From: PALSA-612 sp963791225
GTDB taxonomy: Bacteria > Actinomycetota > Thermoleophilia > Gaiellales > Gaiellaceae
Direction: 5' to 3'
Assembly (NCBI GenBank): GCA_963791225.1
Contig: CAWBRV010000008.1
Span: 1,302,001-1,366,000, forward strand
Length of the DNA: 64,000 nt
Shown: positions 51,934-59,904 of the stretch, in pieces
Layout: each line of letters starts with the position of its first letter
Numbering within the stretch: position 1 is the first letter of the stretch
Notes under the pieces: model-generated
The model's database searches: none
Seen by the model: only the letters and a program-made list of their open reading frames with translations
What the model was told of the DNA's origin: nothing
Made by a program: the position numbers and the translations under genes

Positions 51934-52293
51934 GTGGCCAGCGAATCGAGCGAAGCTGTTCGCGTCCAGGAAGAACTGATCGTCTGCGATCAGTGTGGCG
52001 ATGACTATCATCCGAGAGAACAGGCATGCGTGAGGGTGGGGGTTGGCTGCCGTGTTGGTGGCCGCGAGCTCAAGAGCCGGACTGTATGCCGCTGCTGCGT
52101 ATCAATGCTCGGCTTCACTGGATGCACGCTTGAGTCGTACGGCGGCTACCTCGCCGATCCCTTGGGCACGGACACGCCGCCACCCGACTGGATCCTGTCG
52201 ACGAGCTGGAGAATGACGTTGGAGGCGCTGCAGGGCTTCTCGTTTCCGCCGAATCCGCGCGACCTCCTCGAGGACATTTTGAAGACGATCTAG
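51934..52293 (+). CDS. Zinc-finger-like hypothetical protein
   Basis: A 119-residue protein with CDQCGDDYHPREQACVRVGVGC and later TVCRCCVSMLG, giving two pairs of cysteines and a histidine suitable for zinc. The rest is hydrophobic-aromatic with a helical end. Start GTG 51934. It follows the loader-like gene by 33 bases on the same strand, in an otherwise divergent neighbourhood. No family was recognised. Confidence 0.55.
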   Translation: MASESSEAVRVQEELIVCDQCGDDYHPREQACVRVGVGCRVGGRELKSRTVCRCCVSMLGFTGCTLESYGGYLADPLGTDTPPPDWILSTSWRMTLEALQGFSFPPNPRDLLEDILKTI

Positions 52294-52406
52294 TTTGGCT
52301 ACCGATGGTTGGCGCCCCGCGTTACCAGACCAGAGGGCTCAAACCAGCGACCTGATTGTTCGAGCAGTTTGGGTTGTCTCGACCACTCGCCCACGATCAT
52401 GTGCAG

Positions 52407-53009
52407 CTATCGACGCGACGCCGCGGCCCAGATCCGCCTGTCGAGCGTTCCCGGGTCCACTCCGAGCCGCTCGGCGGCGGCGACCATAAGGCTGTGCGCG
52501 TCGGCGTACCCCGTGTAACGGATGCCGGCGTCTTCGAGGAGAGCCCGCATGTGCCTATCGACAGCAAGGGCGGGCATCCCGGCAAGGATCTTCAGGTAGT
52601 CGAGGGTTTTGGGGCCGATCCCCGGTAAGGTCATGAGTGTCTGCGCACGTTCATCGTCCACGAGATACTCGCGGAGGCAGTTCTCTGTTTCGATCCCGGA
52701 CGAGACCAAGACGCACCCGAGCGTCCTTATCCGTGCCAGTTTGACAGGATCCTGCCAGCGGAGGACGTCATTCAAGCCATACCGGTCGATCTTGATGAGG
52801 AACGAGGATGTTGTCCTTGCTTGCGGCCAGAGATGCATTAGCCGATTCACGCGTGGGGCGACAACAGACCGATAGTTGAGGCCGGCTTGGAGGATCGCGT
52901 CACAGATCGTCGCGCCCATGTGCTGGTATTGCCGGCGCGCGGGAGGCGGCGACTCCGTTCTGACGTAAGGTTCGAGGTGCGCGGCTAAGGCGGCGACCTG
53001 GTTAATCAT
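52407..53009 (-). CDS. HhH-GPD DNA glycosylase/lyase-like protein
   Basis: A 200-residue helical protein with the helix-hairpin-helix of the EndoIII superfamily: LPGIGPKTLDYLKIL, in which lysine stands where the EndoIII Schiff-base lysine lies, and PALAVDRHMRAL with the catalytic aspartate. The [4Fe-4S] cysteines of EndoIII are absent and the protein is shorter than MutY. It may therefore excise a modified base and cut the strand. It is the last gene of a four-gene operon with overlapping stops and starts (55417 to 52407). Confidence 0.82.
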   Translation of the reverse strand: MINQVAALAAHLEPYVRTESPPPARRQYQHMGATICDAILQAGLNYRSVVAPRVNRLMHLWPQARTTSSFLIKIDRYGLNDVLRWQDPVKLARIRTLGCVLVSSGIETENCLREYLVDDERAQTLMTLPGIGPKTLDYLKILAGMPALAVDRHMRALLEDAGIRYTGYADAHSLMVAAAERLGVDPGTLDRRIWAAASRR

Positions 53010-53661
53010 CCGAGCGCGCCCGTTGTTCCTCTGTGGCTAAGTCGAGAGCGTGGAGACGCTCGACACAGTTCGGGCACGCCCCACAGGGCGTCGAGGCAGC
53101 TATTTGGCACGAGTAGGTCAGGCCGACTGGCACGCCTAGCTTGATGGCCTTCAATACGACATCGTGCTTGGCCAGCTCACGAAAGGGCATCTTTATCTTG
53201 ACTCCACCATAGTCAGCGAGCATCAACGAGAGTCGGTCGAAGAACTCGGTCGAGCAGTCAAGCTCGATGGCATGGTTGCTGTTGATGAAGGCGGAGTAAA
53301 CATGGCCGATGCCGTTTGACTGGGCGTAAGCAGCACCGACGCTCAGAAACAGGAGGTTTCTGTAGGGCAAGTACATGTCTTCTGATGAGACGCGATCGTT
53401 CCAAAGATCCGCCTCGTCGATCAAACGCGACGTGCTGCCACGATAGATCGATGAGATGTTGAGCGTTTGGACACGTTCAGCCAGTCCGGGTGGCATGACC
53501 TTCAGGAGCGTCTCGTATTCCGTTTTCGCGCAGTGTTGGCCATAGTCCAGGAATAGAGGGCTCGCACTGATCCCTCGGTCGATGAGCCAGTAGATCAGCG
53601 TTGTTGAGTCGAGTCCTCCGGAGGCGAGCACGACACCGTCACACGCGGACGTCTGGTTCAC
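53002..53661 (-). CDS. QueC-like 7-cyano-7-deazaguanine synthase-family protein
   Basis: A 219-residue ATP-pyrophosphatase. The PP-loop is SGGLDSTT (residues 15-22), and the zinc site C-x7-C-x2-C-x2-C (SCQIAASTPCGACPNC) lies near the C-terminus, as in QueC. QueC turns carboxy-deazaguanine into preQ0 with ammonia and ATP. No queD, queE or folE lies near, so the substrate must come from elsewhere or a related amidation is done. QueC-like proteins also occur in phage-defence loci (type IV CBASS, Qat). It overlaps the upstream kinase gene by four bases and the glycosylase gene by eight. Confidence 0.88.
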   Translation of the reverse strand: MNQTSACDGVVLASGGLDSTTLIYWLIDRGISASPLFLDYGQHCAKTEYETLLKVMPPGLAERVQTLNISSIYRGSTSRLIDEADLWNDRVSSEDMYLPYRNLLFLSVGAAYAQSNGIGHVYSAFINSNHAIELDCSTEFFDRLSLMLADYGGVKIKMPFRELAKHDVVLKAIKLGVPVGLTYSCQIAASTPCGACPNCVERLHALDLATEEQRARSDD

Positions 53662-54983
53662 AGGAGTTTCCCGATCTGCTCGAACACCGCTGAGACCGCC
53701 TCGTCTAGGGATCTTGTCACGATGACGGCTGTCTGGGTCAGCATAGGGTTCGTTGCTCTACCGTGCGGGTCGTAGACGATCACCGGCAGACCTCGCTCGT
53801 AGGCGATGCCAATCTCGACCAAGGTCCCCGGATCCTCATAGAGAAGAACAGCAACCATCATCTGACAGCAGTCGAGAAGGGCCAGATCCGCTTGCGCGAC
53901 ACGCAGATGGTCTGCCGTGGTCGCTTCAGGCGGTAACTGGCCGTTTTCCCGCACTGGGAAACGTGGGACAAACCCGTGGTACAGCAGGGCGTCTGCGATC
54001 ACGTCGAGTGGTCGCGTATTGACGTAATCGAAGTCGGGCGCAGCCATGTAGATCGGAAAGGCATCGCGGCTCTCCCACGGTACGACAACGCCCGAGAGCG
54101 CAACGATTTCGTCCGGTGGAACGCAGAGCGACGCCTCGACGGCAGCCTTGAAACGATCAGGATATGTAGTGGACGCGTAGTCGGCCGCGATCGCCGACGC
54201 GTAGGCGACCGCCACGCGATCGTCGTAGCGCTGGCGAAGAACGCAGAACGCCGCATCGAAGCAGTCCCCGACGCCGACCGAGTGCACCACCGGCCGTACG
54301 TGCGCAGGTGTCGTGAATTCATCAACACTTGTAAACAATCGAGACCCTCCGCGATTTTCCTTGAAGAGCAGCGCTTTCGATTGACCAGAAAGCACAGCGT
54401 CGCGGAGAGCGGAAACCGAGCCGCCGTATGTCATGCGAAAGACTTCCGACGACGTGGACAGCATCACCGCCTCAATGGCTCCGACCACGCCGAACTCCGC
54501 GAGGCGGCCCACATCCAGGTCACCATCCAAGTAGACACGCGCACCGTCGGTAGGGAGGTAAGGAGCGAGGGCGTGCAGATACCCCACGTCTGGGAACACG
54601 AGGAAATCGGAGGGCGACACAGTACTGATCAGGCGGGCGAGCGCGTCGTTGTCTAACGTCACCTGGTGCTTATCCCGGAGGAGAAGCTCGTATCCCTGCG
54701 GGCCTGCCTCCTCCGCGTGTCCGATGAGCATTACGTTGGGAGAACCATCCACCGTCCCAACAGGCACTACACATGACGCGCCGATACTGGCCAAGTAGTC
54801 GAGTGTGTTGGCTTCGAGGTAGGCAGGGGCGATGAATCCAACCTGATAGCGAGCCTCGAGCGCCCAAAGGGCGCGGGCAGCATGCACGATGCCGCCGAGC
54901 CGCATCTTGGTCGATGCCTTCGACGTCGCCAGCGTCACATCGACGAGCGCCTGACCGATCAAGCAGACGCTAAAGTCGGTCAA
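53658..54983 (-). CDS. PfkB-type kinase fused to a nucleoside deoxyribosyltransferase-like domain
   Basis: A 441-residue protein. The N-terminal about 300 residues are a PfkB/ribokinase fold (KMRLGGIVHAARALWAL at the sugar-binding part; GVGDCFDAAF carries the catalytic aspartate). The C-terminal about 140 residues (from YMAAPDFDYVNTRPLDV) are a nucleoside 2-deoxyribosyltransferase-like domain, with CCQMMVAVLLYEDPGTLVEIGIAYERG holding the nucleophile-type glutamate. Such a fusion would phosphorylate a nucleoside or sugar and exchange or cleave the N-glycosidic bond. It overlaps the 145-residue gene by four bases. Confidence 0.83.
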   Translation of the reverse strand: MTDFSVCLIGQALVDVTLATSKASTKMRLGGIVHAARALWALEARYQVGFIAPAYLEANTLDYLASIGASCVVPVGTVDGSPNVMLIGHAEEAGPQGYELLLRDKHQVTLDNDALARLISTVSPSDFLVFPDVGYLHALAPYLPTDGARVYLDGDLDVGRLAEFGVVGAIEAVMLSTSSEVFRMTYGGSVSALRDAVLSGQSKALLFKENRGGSRLFTSVDEFTTPAHVRPVVHSVGVGDCFDAAFCVLRQRYDDRVAVAYASAIAADYASTTYPDRFKAAVEASLCVPPDEIVALSGVVVPWESRDAFPIYMAAPDFDYVNTRPLDVIADALLYHGFVPRFPVRENGQLPPEATTADHLRVAQADLALLDCCQMMVAVLLYEDPGTLVEIGIAYERGLPVIVYDPHGRATNPMLTQTAVIVTRSLDEAVSAVFEQIGKLL

Positions 54984-55417
54984 GGCGTCGGTGTAAGCGC
55001 CACACGGACGACAGCAAGCGGCGCTGTAGAGGAACCAGTTACTTCGCCCGGGTACGTAAAGCCATGCCTCAAGCAGCCGAGGAGATAGTTGAACCGAGTC
55101 GGCACGAGTCCGATGACCTCACCGTCAGCGTCCACTGCGACAGCGATTCGCCCTCCAACGAGCTGAGTGGCTACCAGAATGTCAGTCCCCGCCGGCGGAA
55201 CATCCTGTGTCCTCGCGAAATAGGCGCTGCGTTCGACATCCTCCAACGAGAACTCGGCGATCGGGTTGAGACACGGACTCGCTTCATTCTCACCGTCATC
55301 AGGCCCGCCTGGCTCCTTGGGTTCGCCGCCTGACACCTCCGATCCTGCGGCTGCGTCCTCGGCCTCGCTCCGTCCGGCGGGGTAGTCGCTGAAATTGTTC
55401 GTACCAGAAGAACCCAC
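54980..55417 (-). CDS. First gene of the QueC operon, small beta-rich protein
   Basis: A 145-residue protein starting at GTG 55417 behind AAAGGAGG. The first 50 residues are acidic and flexible (GSSGTNNFSDYPAGRSE, then AEDAAAGSEVSGGEP). The second half is beta-rich (TDILVATQLVGGRIAVAVDADGEVIGLVP, then LRHGFTYPGEVTGSS) and looks a little like a HIRAN-type DNA-binding fold, but this is weak. Residue 2 is glycine. It is the promoter-proximal gene of the operon; its stop overlaps the start of the kinase gene by four bases. Function unknown. Confidence 0.65.
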   Translation of the reverse strand: MGSSGTNNFSDYPAGRSEAEDAAAGSEVSGGEPKEPGGPDDGENEASPCLNPIAEFSLEDVERSAYFARTQDVPPAGTDILVATQLVGGRIAVAVDADGEVIGLVPTRFNYLLGCLRHGFTYPGEVTGSSTAPLAVVRVALTPTP

Positions 55418-55687
55418 GTCATCCTCCTTTTTCGTGCTGGAGCAAAAGGTCCCTGCTCTCTGGGGTCAAGTCTCCTCGGACGGATTCGCCTGTCTGTCTA
55501 CGGCGTTCCCGAAGGACTCATCGCGTACATCGCGAAGTTTGGCTCATCGCCAGACTGGGCAGGATCGCGAACGAAGCGTCCGGCGGCGATCGCCAGCACA
55601 ATCACTTACCAGCATTCGAGTTAGGTATTCATTGTCCATTTACATTAAATCAGGAATGTAATAAACTGGGATGTGTAATAGAGTAAA
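55418..55687. promoter_or_regulatory. AT-rich divergent promoter region
   Basis: The 270 bases between the QueC operon and the 55688 gene include a markedly AT-rich stretch (about 55600-55690), unlike the GC-rich surroundings. It holds several -10-like hexamers (TAATAA, TAATAG) and must drive both directions. No gene is seen in it. Confidence 0.5.
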
Positions 55688-55954
55688 ATGTCATCAGAAT
55701 TAATTGATCCACGAACTAATCCAGAATTGCTCGCCGATTTTACGGATTCCCGTTTGTTCGACTTCTACCAACGCCATGGACTTATAGAAGCCGATGATGA
55801 GACGACATATACCCGAGAACGCGTTTTTCGTCTTGTCCGTGCCGCATATTGGAATGGTGTGCGCGATGTACGCGCGGATAAAAGCGGTGAGATACAGCGT
55901 TTTGCGGCAGGCCACGCGGAGCGTGAGCGGCGGCCAGAAGCCCCGAAAAGCTGA
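55688..55954 (+). CDS. Small protein behind an AT-rich promoter
   Basis: An 88-residue, largely charged protein (SELIDPRTNPELLADFTDSRLFDFYQRHG at the start; YWNGVRDVRADKSGEIQRF in the middle). Codon use in the first third is AT-rich and becomes GC-rich towards the end. No family was recognised. It has an AT-rich 5' region, and no clear Shine-Dalgarno sequence. Its 3' end faces the convergent vWA-like gene 22 bases away. Confidence 0.55.
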   Translation: MSSELIDPRTNPELLADFTDSRLFDFYQRHGLIEADDETTYTRERVFRLVRAAYWNGVRDVRADKSGEIQRFAAGHAERERRPEAPKS

Positions 55955-55976
55955 ATTTCCTCGAGGGCTAGCAAGT

Positions 55977-56801
55977 TTACGACGAGTTCTTGATTGAGCC
56001 GGCTGCAGGCGGGCACGTGAGGGGCCAGTCGACGGAGGAGCTCCAGACCATTAGCCTTGCGTGAGCGAGCCGGAAGTAGCGGCTCCAGAACTCGTAGATC
56101 GATAGCTCGACAGGATCGGATAGAGCTCCAGAGTGCGGAATCTCACCAGCTCCGACGACGTAGACACAGGCTCCCTGTAGCTCGGAGACCTGCGTGTGGA
56201 GACTCGCCAGAATGTTGTCGAGCTGCTTGAGGCTATAGCGCTTCTTGAGATCGAGCGCGCCGCTAACGTTGGCCATGTTGCTTAGGAGAATGATCGTTCG
56301 AGAACTTGCCTTTGGATAGGTTGAATACTCACGTTCGGTCGCGAGCAGGATCCCTAAGACATCGGTCCCTGGGCGCGTCGACGGGGTGGAGAAAAGATCA
56401 TTGGTCTCTGCGAGGAACGGAGTAAGGCGTTTCTCGAGATCTCGCGATGCGGAGTGAGCGTCGTGCGCGTCTTCTGGCGGTGGAACAAAGGTTTGGTGGT
56501 GCCAGCTCGCTCTCGACCAACCATGATCTGCGAAGGCAGTTGCGTCCACAGCACCTTGCTGATCCTTCGACTGACGGATGACCTTCGCCAAAATCATGTG
56601 CGCACGTTCGCGTGTGACTGGCGTCGAATCCTGCGAGACGTCGCCGAGGACGAAGTAAGCCGGATGCGTGCCGCGGATGGCGCTATCGGCAGCCATCAGC
56701 CAGAAGACCAAGCCTCCGGCGGCGGCGAACACGAGGGCCGCCCCAAAGAACCGCCCAACCGGCCAACTGCGCTGATCGTAGTAAGCCCGCTGCTTTATCA
56801 C
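55977..56801 (-). CDS. Membrane-anchored vWA-like protein
   Basis: A 274-residue protein. One N-terminal helix (FFGAALVFAAAGGLVFWLMA) is followed by a domain with VLGDVSQDSTPVT, similar to the D-x-S-x-S metal motif of von Willebrand A domains, and SSRTIILLSNM with the typical middle strand, then an ELQGACVYVVGAG strand. The MIDAS is imperfect. It is coupled by a four-base overlap to the upstream coiled-coil membrane protein. The function is unknown; membrane-anchored vWA proteins often form complexes with ATPases or act in defence. Confidence 0.65.
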   Translation of the reverse strand: MIKQRAYYDQRSWPVGRFFGAALVFAAAGGLVFWLMAADSAIRGTHPAYFVLGDVSQDSTPVTRERAHMILAKVIRQSKDQQGAVDATAFADHGWSRASWHHQTFVPPPEDAHDAHSASRDLEKRLTPFLAETNDLFSTPSTRPGTDVLGILLATEREYSTYPKASSRTIILLSNMANVSGALDLKKRYSLKQLDNILASLHTQVSELQGACVYVVGAGEIPHSGALSDPVELSIYEFWSRYFRLAHARLMVWSSSVDWPLTCPPAAGSIKNSS

Positions 56802-58099
56802 GATCCATCGAGATCTGACGAAGCCGGCCGCTGCTCAGGCGGCTCTTCACCAGGTGAGGGATCTGCCCCTGAGGACGCCTGAACCGACAGAGTGTCCTGA
56901 GGCTCTTCAGGCTCGGCGGGTGCGGCCGACTGCTGAGCGTCAGCCTCTGCTGTCTCGGCCACGACCGCCAACCCATCATCAGAATCGTCTTCAGTGAGCG
57001 GTGACTTCTGTTGCCCGGCCGAGCGTTCTGGCTCAAAGGATGCGTAGATCGGCTCGAGTTCGGTGATGAGGGCTAGCTGCCAGGCGTTCCAATCCTCGAC
57101 TGAGGTTTGCTGGGCGGATGGACGGATTCGGCAGAAGATTGTCCGGTAGCAGCTGTCTCGGGCGGCAGCAGCTGCCAGGATCGCTCGGTGGTATTGCTCG
57201 GCGATCGCGCGGAACACGAGGCGCCGTGCGGACAGTTTCTCGTGTTCCACATCGAATTGTACGAGAGTGTCTTCCCAGTTTCGAGCCTGCTTCTTGTGCT
57301 CTTTGACATCGGCATCGAACTTCCGCCAGCCGTCGCCATCCGCCTGGAGCCGAGTCAAACCGACGGCAGCCGCCGTGGCGACGATCTGCAGAAACGCCAA
57401 CGCCGCCGCCAGGCTGATGAGGTAGGCGCCGGAGGCGTCAGAGAACTCGCTGCTTGACGAGAAGCCCTCAGAACGGACAACTCCCATGAACAGAATGAAG
57501 AGGACGGTTGCGCCGCCGATCACGGACAGGAGCGCGGCACTGAAGATCCAGCCCCGGCGTTTCTCGATCCTCTCTCCATGCCAACGGAAGAACTTGAGAA
57601 TGTGGCTCCCGTTCAGCTCGATGGCGATGATGGGGATGACGCCGATGAGAATCGCGGTCAGCGTCTTGACACGGTCATCAAGCCGCAGGAGATCGAGCGC
57701 CGTGCGTATGAGCACGTACTCAAATGCAGCAAGCAACGCGAACGTTGCCCACTTCCAGGCGCCATTGATACGGCCCGGCCAGTGAGGCCGGGGGACACTT
57801 GAGAGGCGTTTCTCAGCCGCTTCAAGCGAGGCTCGCTCACGTTCGAGGCGAGTCGACACATCAGCGTGCTGGACGCGATTCGCATCGATGTCGCCGACGA
57901 GCGCCCCGAAGTCCTTTTCGCGGTGTTCGAGATCTAGTCGAATCGCTTGATTGCATTCGTCCCGAACGCGCTGCTGAAATGGCGACGGTTGCGCAAGAGT
58001 TGGCTGGGCTTCGGCGTCTCGTCGAGCCTCGCGCTCGGCCTCGCCTCGAACTGAACGCGCAAGCGTTGGCAGGACCAGGACAGATCGCCTCGAGCTCAC
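56798..58099 (-). CDS. Coiled-coil membrane protein, partner of the vWA-like protein
   Basis: A 433-residue protein with a soluble N-terminal coiled coil (about 20-110, REKDFGALVGDIDANRVQ and others), four membrane helices (about 125-145, 150-165, 185-210, 230-260), a second coiled coil (about 275-330) and an acidic, proline-rich tail (about 370-433) that ends in SSDLDGS. No family was recognised. The gene is four-base-coupled to the vWA-like gene. A TTGACA -35-like box lies at 58274-58279 on its strand, about 180 bases upstream. Confidence 0.65.
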   Translation of the reverse strand: MSSRRSVLVLPTLARSVRGEAEREARRDAEAQPTLAQPSPFQQRVRDECNQAIRLDLEHREKDFGALVGDIDANRVQHADVSTRLERERASLEAAEKRLSSVPRPHWPGRINGAWKWATFALLAAFEYVLIRTALDLLRLDDRVKTLTAILIGVIPIIAIELNGSHILKFFRWHGERIEKRRGWIFSAALLSVIGGATVLFILFMGVVRSEGFSSSSEFSDASGAYLISLAAALAFLQIVATAAAVGLTRLQADGDGWRKFDADVKEHKKQARNWEDTLVQFDVEHEKLSARRLVFRAIAEQYHRAILAAAAARDSCYRTIFCRIRPSAQQTSVEDWNAWQLALITELEPIYASFEPERSAGQQKSPLTEDDSDDGLAVVAETAEADAQQSAAPAEPEEPQDTLSVQASSGADPSPGEEPPEQRPASSDLDGS

Positions 58100-58281
58100 T
58101 GTTCTGCGCCGTCGCCCTCAATGATGAGAGCCCGCCGAGGTTTGAGAACAACCATCGAGAGCAAGCGACCAGTCAACGCAAAGCGCCACGCCGCACTTAG
58201 ATCGGCGTAGCCGCCTGGCCGCAGAGCATGAGGTTGCCGCATGAGGTCATCACCCTAACCGCCTGTAGACTATTGTCAACA

Positions 58282-58342
58282 CTAGGCGGCGCTCGAGGAA
58301 CTCAATGAGACGGTGGTTGGCCGTTGGTCGGGCGCCGCCTAG
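58282..58342. promoter_or_regulatory. Long inverted repeat between two minus-strand genes
   Basis: CTAGGCGGCGC (58282-58292) and GCGCCGCCTAG (58332-58342) are perfect inverted arms, with 39 bases between. The second arm ends one base before the stop codon of the XRE-TPR gene; the first touches the -35-like TTGACA of the next operon. It may terminate the first or be a binding site for the second. Confidence 0.5.
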
Positions 58343-58343
58343 C

Positions 58344-59633
58344 TCAGTCTCGAACCGACTCTGCCTGAAGAGCCACGGCCTGCGTGAGCACGTCGAGCGC
58401 CTCGTCGGTCCGACCCGCCTTGCGCAGGAGATCGGCCAGTTTTGCGTAGATCTCCACGCGATAGCGCCCGGTCAGCGGGATCAGCTCGGCCGCCCGCCTC
58501 TGCGATCGGATCGCCTCGTCGACGTCACCGCGGCGTTCATGGACATCGGCCAGGATGGCCCAGACGCGAGCGGCATCTCCTTGACTCGAGCCCTCGAATA
58601 GCTCCAACGCTCGGTCTGCGTTCTCCCGCGCCGAATCGAGTTCATCGAGCTTGGCTTGAGCCCGGGCTTCCTCGGCGAAGAAGAGGCCCTGTTGAAAGGC
58701 ATTGCCGCCTTCAAGGACCAGGGGTAGGCCCTGTTCGAGCAGCTCAAGCGCGGCTTCGGGGTCGTCCTGATCGTTCCGGAGTAGAGCCAGTGTCTGAAAC
58801 ACGGCTGCCGAATAGCGCGCGTGTTCGGTCAACTGCGTTGAACTGAGTGCCAATCGGGCATAGCGCTCCGCCGCAACTGGGTCGTTCTCGAGCGCGTGAA
58901 GCCGCGCTTGTGTCCACCAGATACGGGCCCTGACGACTGGGTCACGCGACTGCTGAGTGAGAGCCAGTGCGTGTCCGATGACTTCCTCCGCATGACCAAA
59001 CCGCCCACGATCAATGAGCGTGTTGGCATACAGGACCGAGAAACGGATCGTCTCTAGGAAGTCCTTCTGCTCTTCGGCTGCTCGGAGCCGGCGCTCGAAG
59101 ATCGCCATCGCTTCCTCGTAGCGGGATGTGAGGGCATATGCTCGGCCTAGGTTCTCAGCGATCGCCGGTTCGTTTTGCTCGAGGTCGGGATGTACTTCCA
59201 AAGCCGTCTGGAGCTGGTCGATCGCCAGGTCGTGCTCGCCGGCCTCGAATGACAGATGACCTAGTCTCGCGAGAGCGCGCGCTCGCGTCCGGGCGTCGTC
59301 GCTTCCAGTGAGCTCGGTCAAGCGCTCTTTGGCCTCAGATACGTCTCCAAGTCGAAGATCGAGTTCGGCCTCAAGCACTGGATCCTCAGAGATCTGCACG
59401 CTCTGACTGCCCGTGGCCAGGAACTCAGCTGACACACCGAGCCGCTTTGCGAGCTCAGCGAGGATCTGCAGTGACGGGATCCGCTTGCCAGCCTCGATGC
59501 GAGAGATGTACGCCGTTGTGCAGCCAGGAAAGGCCAACGCCTTCTGGGTGAGGCCGGCAGTCTCGCGAGCTGCGCGCACCCGCCGACCGACGGCGATCGG
59601 GTTGTCAACATGCTGGCTAGGCCGGCGCGGCAT
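58344..59633 (-). CDS. XRE-type regulator with TPR repeats
   Basis: A 429-residue protein. Helix-turn-helix: VGRRVRAARETAGLTQKALAFPGCTTAYISRIEAGKR (about 15-50). From about 90 on are eight or so TPR-like repeats (ARLGHLSFEAGEHDLAIDQLQTAL, ENLGRAYALTSRYEEAMAIFERRL and similar). The build is that of peptide-sensing RRNPP-like or actinobacterial XRE-TPR regulators. An ATG at 59633 is the start. About 100 bases upstream on the same strand is a 27-codon gene with a strong ribosome-binding site, and a further methyltransferase gene is divergent. Confidence 0.82.
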   Translation of the reverse strand: MPRRPSQHVDNPIAVGRRVRAARETAGLTQKALAFPGCTTAYISRIEAGKRIPSLQILAELAKRLGVSAEFLATGSQSVQISEDPVLEAELDLRLGDVSEAKERLTELTGSDDARTRARALARLGHLSFEAGEHDLAIDQLQTALEVHPDLEQNEPAIAENLGRAYALTSRYEEAMAIFERRLRAAEEQKDFLETIRFSVLYANTLIDRGRFGHAEEVIGHALALTQQSRDPVVRARIWWTQARLHALENDPVAAERYARLALSSTQLTEHARYSAAVFQTLALLRNDQDDPEAALELLEQGLPLVLEGGNAFQQGLFFAEEARAQAKLDELDSARENADRALELFEGSSQGDAARVWAILADVHERRGDVDEAIRSQRRAAELIPLTGRYRVEIYAKLADLLRKAGRTDEALDVLTQAVALQAESVRD

Positions 59634-59671
59634 GCGCTCAAGGATGACTCATGCACCGGTTGTTGACAAAC

Positions 59672-59700
59672 GGATGAGGCCGGAGAGTCCGGCCTCATCC
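59672..59700 (-). terminator. Terminator between the 27-codon gene and the regulator
   Basis: GGATGAGGCCGG and CCGGCCTCATCC form a twelve-pair perfect stem with loop AGAGT/ACTCT, followed on the minus strand by GTTTGTC. It separates the short peptide gene from the XRE-TPR gene. Confidence 0.8.
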
Positions 59701-59728
59701 GCACTTTCTTCAGTGCCTCTGTTGGGCT

Positions 59729-59812
59729 CTAGGGCCAGTCGGGGCCAATGATGCCGAGCAGGGCGCCTACCGCCAACGCCGCGGCAACGACGATCAGAGT
59801 CTTTCGCTTCAT
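59729..59812 (-). CDS. 27-residue hydrophobic peptide
   Basis: From ATG 59812 to TAG 59729. The start has GGAGGG at six bases, an unusually good ribosome-binding site for this region. The peptide MKRKTLIVVAAALAVGALLG-plus-seven residues ends in GPDWP: a basic start, one hydrophobic helix and a short polar tail. It is followed by a strong terminator, so it is a separate transcript. A membrane peptide, an exported pheromone precursor or a leader are all possible. It is too short for usual gene callers. Confidence 0.6.
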   Translation of the reverse strand: MKRKTLIVVAAALAVGALLGIIGPDWP

Positions 59813-59872
59813 GGCTGTCCCTCCGGTTGGGGTTCAGGACAGCCCGGGCCCGGACTTGCCAAATAGCGTATT

Positions 59873-59894
59873 TAGTCATCCGGACAGATGACTA
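59873..59894. promoter_or_regulatory. Operator-like inverted repeat between divergent genes
   Basis: TAGTCATC and GATGACTA are perfect arms around CGGACA. The site lies between the 27-codon gene and the methyltransferase gene, which are divergent, so it could control both. A second short palindrome, AAATAGCGTATTT, overlaps the near side. The XRE-TPR regulator is the obvious candidate to bind. Confidence 0.5.
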
Positions 59895-59904
59895 CAGTTA
59901 AGTC

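Noticed and set aside
52310..52370. tRNA-like antisense stretch (GGGCTCAAACCAGCGACCTGATTG)-type segment
   Set aside because: It resembles the 3' half of an Asn-type tRNA on the minus strand, but the T stem does not close and no 5' half is present; too weak to call a tRNA or att site.
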